Below are positions 25,661 to 36,149 of a stretch of 64,000 nucleotides of DNA, in pieces; the first letter of the stretch is position 1, and each line of letters begins with the position of its first letter. The stretch comes from Mallotus nudiflorus. Its lineage: Eukaryota; Streptophyta; Magnoliopsida; Malpighiales; Euphorbiaceae. A program made the position numbers and the translations under genes. The notes under the pieces are model-generated. The model saw only the letters and a program-made list of their open reading frames with translations. It was not told where the DNA came from and made no database searches. The DNA is taken from contig CANTUR010000057.1 in NCBI GenBank assembly GCA_947683625.1, positions 3,036,501 through 3,100,500 of the forward strand. Direction: 5' to 3'.

Positions 25661-27895
25661 TTCTTGAGGAACATTCATGCCAAACAATAATGCTTAGATG
25701 ACTTCTAATAACTGCCAATTATTCTACTCATCTATACCATTTTGTTGGGGAGTGTTGGCATAGGATGTTTAGTAGCAAATGCCATGTTATTTGCAAAAAT
25801 CATTAAGAGCCGAGTTAAGATACTCCCCACCATTGTCAAATTACAAGACTCAAATTTTACTATGGTATTGCATAGCCACCATTTTGTACAGGTCCTAGAA
25901 AGTAAAGCACACATCTACCTTATTTGAAAGTAGTGATACCCATGTCATCCGAGTACATTCATTAATAAATGTTATAAAATATCGACCACTAGATAGAGTA
26001 AGAATCCGAGCAGGCCCCATACATCAGAATGAAAGGTCATAAATGAAGTTAAAATTTTATTATAACTTGGTACATATGAAATTTGGTGGCTTTTTGCCAA
26101 TTCATAAATATCACATTTGAATTCAGAGTTTATGGTACTAAAAAAAATTTTGGTTTTATTTGTTTAAGATAATGAACCTAAAGATGACCAAGACAATAAT
26201 GCCATAAAATAACTTAGTCTTTAGTTGAGCAACTTCTACCAACCCTATTGACTTAACTTGACTTCGAACTCGGATCACCATGCAAATCAAGATAGTCCAA
26301 CTTTCCACATTTAATACTAGAGCCAAGAATTTGGTGCATTACAATGTCCTGAAATACAAAATAATTAAGCCAAAATTTGATAGTGCAATTCAAGGCTTTA
26401 GTGATTTGGCCTACAGATAGTAGATTATAAGAAAGAGATGGAATAACAAGAACAATATCTAGATTAAAAGAGTCAGAGTTAGATATTGATCCTTTATGAG
26501 TGACTAGTGCTATACCACCATTAGCAGTCAGGATATTTTATTGAGTTAATGATCAGATGGATGTAAGATGATGAGTGGAATTTGTCATATGATTAGTAGC
26601 ACATGTATTATAACTTACGTATTATTTCGAGTAAGATTTTTCATACTTGATGTTGCATCAAGATCACCACTTGGTTTAGTACCATTGAAGGTGGTAATTG
26701 CTGCTTTTTTGAGCTTCATATGAGGCTTTCTATTGAAATCTGAATATCCCACAATTTCATAGCACTGTTCTTTGGAGTGTCCAACATCGCAATAATGAGT
26801 ACAAGTGTATATGGTGGACTTACTTAGTACTTTCCCTTTGAACTAAGGACAAGTTGGAGCTGCTACAAGTAGTACATGGTCTGGTAGAATCTTCAACCCT
26901 AACCTCATATATTACTAGTTATGATCCCTCTATACATATACATAACTAGACTCGAGATTAAAAGGTTGATCGTTTCATAGAACTTCACTATAAGCAATGT
27001 TAAATTTTAAATCCAATCCAGTTAGGAAAATATATGTTCGAAGCTGGGTAATATGCTTATGGAGTGATGTTACTCCATTAACACCATCCCCTTAAGCACA
27101 AGTTTGGGCATCAATTTCCTAAAATATTCCAACCAGCTCATTATAATATGAAGGTAATGGCCTATCATTCTAATGTATTGTGAATGATTCCGATTTAATT
27201 CAAATAACTGAGTTTTATCATATCCGTCATAGAAAATCTTTAAGACAGCATCCCATATCTCTTTCGCTATTGAAAGACGAATGAATTTCTGCATTAATGT
27301 CGGACTCACGGAATCAATTAGCCAACTTTTGACTCGGTTGTTATCAATAAGCTAAGTCTCCAAAGCTTTATCTCTTGCTGGTGGTTTTGGCGTTATGCCA
27401 GTAAGAAAGCCAGATTTATTTTTGGCTCCAATTCACATCTCTATGAGTTGTGACCATAGAGAATAGTTTGTTTCATCAAGAATATTTCTCGTAGGAAAGA
27501 GAGAATTATCTTGAAGAGTTTGAATAAAATTGGGTGTTCCGTAGGATATGATTGATATGTTTCCAGTGGTCATAGTTTTAAAGATTCAAGGGATTCAAAG
27601 GATAAGAGAAGAAAAAATATGATTTCAAGGATTTAATAAAAAAAAAAATCAATTTGAATGGGTATGATTTAATACCATGAAGAATAAAATTCAAAGAAAA
27701 AGAGAAAATCAAGGAAATATGTTTTCATATATTCATAAAAGAGAAGTTACAATCCTTATATATACACATAGGAAATCTATTCACATCCTAATTAGAAATA
27801 AAATAATATCCTAAATAAAATAAAGATTTTATTCCTAATTGTATACAAATATTTACTTTCTTATATATACATTCAAAATATTTACTTTCTTAACA
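25661..27895 (-). mobile_element. Truncated Ty1/copia element: 5' LTR, gag, zinc knuckle, integrase part
   Basis: Minus strand, from right: a 218-bp LTR (27678-27895), a degenerate primer-binding site (27666-27677), and gag starting at Met 27573. The gag begins MTTGNISIISYGTPNFIQ and contains ETNYSLWSQL and KEIWDAVLKIFYDGYDKTQL, a UBN2-type gag. It has an in-frame TGA early. A zinc-knuckle-like CTHYCDVGHSKEQC lies at about 26762-26815 with slightly irregular spacing. Integrase pieces (SDVWG, NGGEYLNSALNDFCK, NTPQQNG, ALLFGMNVP) end abruptly at about 25665, where gypsy gag begins in the same orientation. RT, RNase H and the 3' LTR are absent. Confidence 0.82.
27678..27895 (-). repeat. 5' LTR of the truncated copia element
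   Basis: Starts TGAAG and ends TTAACA on the plus strand (TGTTAA...TTCA in element sense). The adjoining TGGTATTAAATC (27666-27677, minus) is a degenerate initiator-Met primer-binding site. The outer edge lies 73 bp downstream of the ancestral GLR stop codon. Confidence 0.78.
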
Positions 27896-30800
27896 AGTTT
27901 CACTCTTAGTCTATGCCAGAATCTAAAAGTGAAGAATTTTCTTGCGTTACTTCACTAGATTAAGTTTTTTAATTTGGGTTGGCATTGGCAAGCTCAATGA
28001 TTGGACGTCGAACTACATTGGTTGATGTTTGCCTCTCCATATTAGTGCCAAACTAATCAGGATTTAGCTCTAAATCTCCAGGTGTTTGCCCATTGGCATT
28101 TAAATGATTAGGATGTTCTAGAGAAGGTGCTCATAGGTTTGCAGGGATTGAGCCTGTAGGTGCATATTTTGTATGCTTATCTATTTGGTTAAAGATGAAT
28201 ATCAAGTAGCGAATTGCACTCCACAGGGAGGTTCTTGAGCTAGAAGACATGATGACTGCCTTGTATTGGTATACGAACATGGCCATGTAAAACATGAGAG
28301 CTAATAATGAAACTGCTCCAGCAATCAAGAATAGGCCCATGAAAGTGCCAAGACCAAGTCTGTTATTACCATTTGAGTTACTATCGCAACTTAGGTTGCC
28401 AAACCATTTTTCCTCTAGTTCCTTGAATTCTTCCCTGTCCATAAACTTTGGAATGGAGCTACATACTAGAGCTATGAGAGGAGAACCTTTAGGGAAGGCT
28501 TGCAAGTGGCAACACAAAAAATAAGCACCAAATGAGGAATTTTTTATAAAGAGAAGAAGAGAGTCATAGGTACTAGCTAGCTAGCTAACTGCTAAGTGAG
28601 GAGATCGAGAAAACCCACAAAGCCAATCCCATCGGTTCTTAATTTCTGAATCTTTGAGAAATTATTCTAATATGGGACTTCCAAATCACAGAAGCGATCA
28701 ATCATCGCGTAGGTGTCGCAACTCTGCTGCTGAATGAGTTTGGAATATAGCGATTCGTCAAAATGCAGCGATAATTCTTCCGTTTAGAAAAAAGCTTGTG
28801 ACATTTTTTGGTGGAATCATATTTAATGAGTGTGTGATGGTCAAAACCCAAGGCTTCAAAGGTTCCCCCAACAAACGAACTATTTTGGTAGCCCACATTA
28901 TGCCTCATGAGTTCCGTTAAATCAAGCTGAGGCTTGAAATTTTTCATGCTTAAATAGGTGGCGAAATCACAGTGTAACTTTGGGTGAGAATCAGTACAAC
29001 GAAACACTATACTATCACCACAGGTCTCGTCAAGTTGCTTACCGTCTCTTCCCTGAAATCATGGATAATAATAATTAATGTTGTGCTTTTTTATTACTAT
29101 ATACGTATACATAAGATATCGAAGTAGAAATGGAAATTTACGGTGTGCAAAAACCATGGTTAAGAAGGAAAACCACAAGCTAGTGTGAATTTGACGCGAA
29201 GGTGATCCTTGGAACTCATTGATTTTATGTTCAAGAACCCACACCACAAATGCAATAAAAATAAAGAAGCAAATGGTAGTCAACCAAAGTTGCCAAGTTC
29301 ACGGTTTCGAGAATTCCCATGCCTTATCCTTCGCTCTTTCTTTTGTTGGCATGATCAAATATACGCCAGAATTTATATATGGCAAAGTGAAATCTACTAT
29401 CTTGCTCCTATCTCCAGTAATAGTAAGATCTCCCACCGCAACATCATATGTCTACTCTGTAGCAATTAAATTAATTAGAATATGGAAAAAATTAAAAAAT
29501 TAAAAAAATAAAAATAAAAATTATATCTAATTAATATGAATTAAAAGAGAAAATTCGATGAAGATGATTTACATTATTGCTCACTAGCTGGATCAACTCG
29601 TCTTAAGTTCCTTGAAAAACCCGGTACTCAGCTTTTCGGCCATATGGCACTAAGCTAAACCTAGTTTCAAAAATATCGTTACAGTATCCTGTAATGTTAT
29701 AAGAGGTTTCTGTATCAAGAATTTCTGTGGCATTCACAAATTGTGCAGAACCTAGCTCCATCGGCACCACGACTCTTAAGTTTTTCCCATTTATTGGAAT
29801 CTCCCAACCCTTTAGAGTAGACATTTATTTCCCTGGCCATATAATAAATGCAAGAGTGTTGAAATTAGAGCACGAAGTAGAATTGGCGAGTTCGCGTTCT
29901 GGTGTCCAACATCCGACTTCATTGACTCCCTCAGAAACCACATTAACTACTTGGAATGTAGATCTTTTCAACTTCTAATCAACAAAATGGAAATCTCCTG
30001 TCAGTCCCTTGAATATTGTATTGCGTAATGCTTGAACAAGACTCTTTGAACCATCCAACTTCTCAAATGCCTTTGCCAAAGCCATTGTAGCATCGTAGGC
30101 TAATTGTCCATATATGTTCAAACCTCCATCAACCATGTCACGGTCATCTTTATAAAACTTCATTGCCCATCGAAGTTCAAAATCTTTTAGCTTTTTTGAT
30201 TTCAGAACATAAGGCCTAATACCCAATACGCTTTGAATAGAATCAATGATTAAAGGATTCAGCGAATTTAAGAAATTAGTCATCCCATCAATCAATATCC
30301 AGACATAGCCTTTCTCCATCATTCCAATATCTTTAGCTATAGGAAAAAGATGGGAACCGAGATCAGGAAACATGTGTACCATAAAAACTCTATTTGACCT
30401 TGCTTTCAACTTCTCAAGCTGTTGGCGAATTTGATGGTAGGTTGTTGATGGAGAAATGGGGCTCCAATTCGGAACACTGATTTCTAGAGCTTGGAAAGCA
30501 TCTGTTAGATAAGGGATAATTCCCTGTTCGTATTGTTTGTTGACAAAGATGGGCACTGCCTCTCTCCACGTTTGGGACTTGATTACTGCAGCTATGGCCT
30601 TGGCTTGATTATACGTGTCACTTCTCGTAGCTGCAAAAAAATTCGGACTCCAGTTGGAATTAAGAGAGAAACTAGATTGAGAAAAAGAAATTACAGGTAC
30701 TTTAGCTTTTTCCCCAAGTTCAATGATAAAACTAGTCTGAGCTGAGGATGCTGGTCCTAATAATATTGCTTGCACTTTCTTGTTCTTTATCAAGTCCATA

Positions 30801-30899
30801 GCTGCATGAAAGGAGACAGAAAATAATCAGAATGTTACATTATAGGATCAAGAAATACCCTCAGAAAAATTATTTCTTACGCTAGTGTGATTTTTTTTT

Positions 30900-31010
30900 T
30901 TTAACTAGTTGAAGTGGTTGATTTCCTACCACACTGGGGGAGAGTATAAGGAGAATGGGGTTCAAACCTCACTCTTCTCATCTGAATATTTATATTTTTT
31001 TTTGTGTGAC
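30900..31010 (+). repeat. SINE-like fragment with pol III box motifs
   Basis: An A-box-like tagttgaagtggttga (30905-30920) and a B-box-like gggttcaaacctc (30957-30970) are spaced about as in a tRNA-derived SINE head. It sits in intron 1 of the GLR pseudogene. No second closely related copy or clear tail was found. Confidence 0.4.
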
Positions 31011-31199
31011 CCACTGGTATTTAAGGTATACTGAACTTTTACTAATTCGGTTCGATCCGAGTAAAACCATAAAGATGGTAAAAGTCTTTACATTGGATCT
31101 TCATACATTTTACTCGAACTATCTATGGGAGACTCTACACCGGTGTATTCTATCTTGCAATTGAATGCTTTATATAAAAGAGACTGTCTTATTTTTATT

Positions 31200-31360
31200 G
31201 GTCAAATTTTTTTTTTAGTTAATGGAGAGCTCATATAACCTAAGTATCAATTAACTGTATAATAGAAAATAGTTATTCCCTTTTAACTCGACAATAATAG
31301 GAATCAAATTTTACACCTCATGATGCCTTTAAAAAAAGTTAGCATTTAACTACTCTTTCA
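31200..31360 (-). repeat. tRNA-derived SINE copy
   Basis: In minus orientation it reads gagtagttaaatgctaac (A-box region, 31338-31355), then ttgattcctatta (B-box region, 31297-31310), then ctattatacag and a gttatatgagctc tail. The same series, in order, occurs on the plus strand at 47990-48155, so this is a dispersed repeat. The tRNA-like boxes point to a SINE. It lies in intron 1 of the GLR pseudogene. Confidence 0.6.
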
Positions 31361-32721
31361 CAGACAAATATTTTATATTTAGATTATATATTATATATTC
31401 AACAATAAAATATACATTAATAATATCTATAATATGCCAATATAGGCAAAAAAAAAAATCTCAATTTGGCTTCTGCTTTTTTGTTAAAATTAATACATAA
31501 TGCACTTCAACATGTCCTTTTCGGAAATTTTGTTATGAAGTTAAAATATATTATCAGCAATCAATAGATAAATACAAAGTATAAATTATTATAACAATGT
31601 GGTAAGCTTGTTACTTAGTCATCATTTTAAGTATAAATTATTCAAAGTACCCATCACTCCTCTAAATATCAAGAAGATGACTGCAGCGGATACAGTATAG
31701 GCAACTTATTCCATGTACTTCAAACTAAAGACGCAGAAGGTACACTGAACAAGTTATCTTGTTAATTATATGTTTTTAAAAAAGGATGCTAATACAGGTC
31801 ACCGCAACTTTTTTTTTTTTTCTATGAGATTACTTTCCAATTCCACACTTCTGAATATCAGGTCGACTAAAAATTTTTTTTTTTTAGAAAAGAAATACAA
31901 TTAATTTTTTAAAGATATTTGCTCAGAATCGCTTGATATCATCGCTGACCTATTGAGATTAAAAAAAAAATTAAAAATTGAAAAAAGCTAAAATAATCTG
32001 TTGAATAGGTGATTTTATTATTTCTCAACGAATTTATTATAATAAAATTTAGGTGCACCTACAGATGTTAGGCCACGATTTTTTTTAAAAAAATATATAT
32101 TTTTTAATGTTTCAAAAAAATATTTTCAATTACGAAAAACATATTTTCAATTGCAAAAAACGTATATTTCAATTTTTGATAAAAATATATTTCAAAAAAA
32201 TATATTATATTTTGTGATTTCATAAAAAAAATTTTAATATATTTAATAAAATATTTTCAGATGAAGTGTGTTCTATTTTTTGTAATTTTACTAATACAAA
32301 AATAAAATTCTATGTTTTCTAAGAATATTTTTAATTCAAACAGCATAAATATGTAATCTACATTGGTTTCTATAAAAAAAATCTCCTGTTAAAGAATATA
32401 TATAGCATAAAAAAATAAAAAAAACCTGCCTGCTATAGCTGCTGAAACGGTGCTATCTCTCTTCTTGATGTCCTTTGCATGCAGAAGGAACTTGGATTTG
32501 AAGTGAGGATGAGTGTCGTTGAAGTCTGATAGGGACAAGTCAATGCAGCTCAATCCTAGCTTGCCGGTGCGATCATATTCACTATCAAAAAATGCACCAA
32601 TATTCACTGTGGTTTTATTCCTCTTTGTAGCCACCACCATATCTAATTCTATGAACAAACTCGTTAAAGAAAGTAGTAAAATCAAAGAGAAAGCAAGAGT
32701 AATGGACCTATTAGTCCCCAT

Positions 32722-33109
32722 CTTAATTGACGGTTATATAAAAACATAGAATTTGGAGTTTATATGGGAAAGGGGCATCTATATATAGAGTGGTCAAAGT
32801 ACAGAAATTTCCAATATATTTCATTTTTACTAGAATGATTCTAATGCTTACCGCTAATTGATTCCAATATCTTGACTTTAATAACATTTTTTTTCCGCAT
32901 TGACAAGGAAGGCAAAGCCTAAGAATACAAATCAAACATAACAAACATGGGGCTTTCACTTGAATTACTTGAATTACTTTTCTCAAGTGTGTGTTTTTAT
33001 TTTCCATTTTTGATATTCATCTTCTATGTTTCTGGTATTCAGGATTCCATTTTTATATTTATCTTTTTTTTTTTTTTCTCATTTGATGTTTCCAATAATC
33101 AGGAGTCTT
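32722..33109. other. 5' flank of the GLR pseudogene
   Basis: AT-rich upstream DNA. A short match to the GLR 5'-flank duplication (atgcttaccgctaattga) occurs at about 32845-32862. A degenerate internal duplication is visible around 33030-33105 (two phrases of the type gatgtttc...ca.gattc). It ends where the copia LTR begins at 33110. Confidence 0.55.
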
Positions 33110-33613
33110 TGAGCATGTGTATTTTTTTCTATTTTTTCTATTTATCTTATTTTTTACCTAATGACCTCAATATTTGGTGTAGAATGTGTGGAGGATTGAT
33201 TTATAATAAATTTACTTTTATTATAACAAAGCAAATTTAATACAAGATATACTTGTACACACGACACACAAAATTTATTCACAAAACACTTACATGAATA
33301 GGTTTTTATATAATACTCAAATCACTTTTGTATTTCACTATGCACACACTCTAGCACATTCACTAGCTCACATACCTCACATGACACACACTTTAATTCT
33401 CATGCACAAGCACACCTCTCATGCACTCACTCATGTACCATGCACACACCTAAAATGAAGCTAACATATTCTTATTTATATTTGTATAAAGTCGGTTATT
33501 GGTTGGCAGTGGAGATGCAAATTGCCAACTTTGCCATCTTGCCAACATGTAACCCAAGAAAGTTATAGATAATTCTAGAAAAAATAAGAGAATAAGTCGG
33601 TGCTTACTCAATA
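33110..33613 (-). repeat. 3' LTR of the deleted copia element
   Basis: A 504-bp direct repeat of the split right LTR. The inner end reads ...caata, suggesting an original TGTTGAG start mutated to TATTGAG in both copies. Confidence 0.82.
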
Positions 33614-33639
33614 CTCCCCCTCAACAACTAATCTCTCTT

Positions 33640-35600
33640 AACATATGCTTCCTTACCATACCAAGCTGCCTTCTAAATTCTTCAAACTTTGCACCATTAA
33701 GTCCTTTAGTGAATATGTCCGCAACTTGATCTTCAGTCTTGAAGTACTTCATCTTAATCTCTCCACGTATGAATTTTTCTCACATGAAGTGATAATGCAC
33801 CTCCACATGTTTAGTTCTTACGTGGAACATTGGATTCTTAGTTAAGTGTATGGTTGACTGATTATCACAGTGTAGTTGTATTGTGTGCTCAACAGGTTGA
33901 TAGAGATCTTTCATTAACTGCATCAATCATGTACATTATTGTGCTACTGTAGTTAATGCTCGATACTCTGACTCGGTTCTTGATAATGACAACGTTGATT
34001 GCCTTTCGCTGCACCAAAAGATAGGCCTTGATCCAAGGCTAAACACATAACCTATAGTTAAGTCCCTTATATCATGATCTCTAGCATAATCAACAACATA
34101 ATATCCAACCATCTCACTTGCTCTATCTTTTTTTATAAGATACCATAATCAATGGTTCCTTCGATAGATCACAAAATTCTTCGCATAGCTTCTAAATGAG
34201 GCTTCTTCAGATTTTGTATAAATCAACATACTAAACTTACTGTATATGCTATATCCAGCCTCATGAGAGTGAGATAGATTAGGCTGCCCACTAGTTGTCT
34301 ATACATGGTAGACTCCTCCAAATCCTTTCCTTTAGTAGAGTATAGCTTTGTATTAAGCTCCACCGGTGTTAAAATAGACTTGCACTCCAACATCCCATCC
34401 TCCACTCGTTTGACTTCAAGACTAAGAAAATGCTTTAACTCTCCTAATGCTTTCATATGGAAGTGTGTTGATAAGTTGGCTTGAATTTGATGAATCTCAT
34501 CTTTGTCATCTCCAGTGATGATCAAATCATCCACATAGACTAGAATTATTGCCAACTTTACATCTTGAGCTCTCATAAACAAATTGGAGTATGCTAATGT
34601 TATTATGTAGTCACTTTGAATTAGGAACTTTAATATCTTCCCATACCATGCTCTTGGTGCCTACTTCAATTCATATAGTGCCTTATTGAGCTTGCATACA
34701 TAGCTTGGGTGAGTCTTGCTTTTGAACCCATGTGGCTGCTCCATGTACATTTCTCGATCTAGCTCTCTATGTAGGAAAGCATTTTTTATATCCATCTGCC
34801 AAAGTTTCCAATTCTTACAAGTAGCTAATGCTAGTAGAACACATATCGTTGTAATCTTTACCATTAGATAGAATGTCTCTTTATAGTCCAATCCATATTT
34901 CTGTGAGAATCCCCAAGCCATCAAATGAGCCTTGTACCTCTCTATCGATCCATCAGGACATCTTTTTATTTTATAAACCCATTTATAGGATATGGGTTTT
35001 ACATCTTTAGGCTTAGATAGTAGATCCCAAGTCTTATTTTGCTTTCGGGAATATATTTCTTCTTCCATAGCCTTCCTCCATTCATTACTTATGGATGCTT
35101 CCTAGTATGTTGTAGGCTCTTTTGCATTGTCTTCTCCAATAAGTGCTGCATTAGCATATTTTAAATTCTTCTTAATTTTCCTTAAAGTTCTTCTCAAATA
35201 TGTCCTATATTCTGCTACACCTTAGTCCTTTTAAATCTCCACAAATTGGCTTGAACGTGCTTCTTCCAGTATCTACTGATGTACTCTTGTGTGCCATGGG
35301 GAATTTGACTTCTCAGGTGATTTGTCTTTAGTTGTTTCTTCTTTTAATCCTTCTTTTTGAGTGATTTTTTCACCTTCTTCTGCCACTTCATCTTTTTCAA
35401 TTCTCTCTTCTAACTTCTCCTTAATTTCTTTTGAGTCTAGTAGAACTACTTATTGAGGGGACCACTAGGATGAAGCTTAATCATATATCACATTTCTTGA
35501 TGTGTGGCATCTCCTTATTGTAGGATCACAACACTTACACCCTTTTCTTTGATCATTATAAACTACAACGATGCACCTTATTACTTTCTTATCAAACTTA
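33640..35600 (-). pseudogene. Copia pol remnant: integrase tail, RT, RNase H
   Basis: Starting at about 35600 on the minus strand, CCDPTIRRCHTSRNVIYD and SSWWSPQ give the conserved tail of Tork-type copia integrase. RT follows at 35068-34661 (PISYKWVYKIKRCPDGSIER, WQMDIKNAFLHRELDREMYM) and at 34582-34223 with the YVDD box (ILVYVDDLIITGDD). A heavily mutated RNase H reaches about 33640, where CDNQS-like and FHVRTKH-like positions are barely recognisable. Stops occur throughout (for example before ASSWWS). It cannot encode a working enzyme. Confidence 0.82.
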
Positions 35601-35738
35601 CTTCATAAATGATATAGTATGAAAACATAACATACAAAAGCAAAAACTCAAAAATGACTTACAATTGGTTTTATATTCCTTAGCTTCTTAAAGGGTGAAA
35701 CAAATCCAAGTGGTGCTAGTGGTAGCCTATTGATCATA

Positions 35739-36098
35739 TGAGCGTGTGTATTTTTTTCTATTTTTTCTATTTATCCTAATTTTTATCTAATGACCTTGAT
35801 ATTTGGTGTAGAATGTGCGAAGGATTGATTTATAATAAATTTACTTTTATTATAACAAAGCAAATTTAATACAAGATATACTTGTACACGAGGCACATAA
35901 AATATATTCACAAAACACTTATATAAATAAGTTTTTATATAATACACAAGTCACTTTTGTATTTCACTTATCACACACTTTTTCACATTCATGAGCTCAC
36001 ATACCTCATATGACACACACTTTAATTCTTATACACAAGCACACCTCTCATGCACTCACTCATGTACCATGCACACACTTAAAATAAAGCTAACATAG

Positions 36099-36146
<48 letters not shown>
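35739..36146 (-). repeat. 5' LTR of the deleted copia element, first part
   Basis: Matches 33110-33500. It is followed by an expanded TA microsatellite (about 36103-36146) into which the gypsy inserted. The remaining part of this LTR is at 47616-47773. Confidence 0.85.

Positions 36147-36149
<3 letters not shown>

Larger units (their letters stand above)
27969..32721 (-). pseudogene. Glutamate receptor-like (GLR) pseudogene, five exons
   Basis: GLRs are tetrameric ligand-gated cation channels of plant membranes. Exon 1 (32721-32430): signal peptide, GAFFDSEYDRTGKLGLSCID, SAAIA. Exon 2 (30801-29573): MDLIKNKKVQAILLGP, the rest of the amino-terminal ligand domain (WSPNFFAATRSD, NIYGQLAYDATMALAKAFE) and the first agonist-binding half (KGWEIPINGKNLRVVVP). 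Exon 3 (29451-29142): VGDLTITGDRSKIVDFTLPY, first membrane helix (FFIFIAFVVWVLEH) and pore region WFSFLTMVFAH. Exon 4 (29052 to about 28690): SNLTRPVVIV, then the LTQSYT membrane-helix signature and second ligand half VGYQNSSFVGG. Exon 5 (28498-27969): FPKGSPL, KWFG and last helix. Disabling changes: TAG 29975-29977, TAA 29825-29827, a stop for Trp before helix 1, a stop for Trp in helix 3, at least two frameshifts in exon 4, and TGA 28131-28133. Intron 1 begins with GC rather than GT. Confidence 0.93.

Noticed and set aside
36103..36146. TATAT target duplication as independent proof of gypsy insertion
   Set aside because: It lies in a TA microsatellite, so a 5-bp match is expected by chance; the split LTR is the real evidence.
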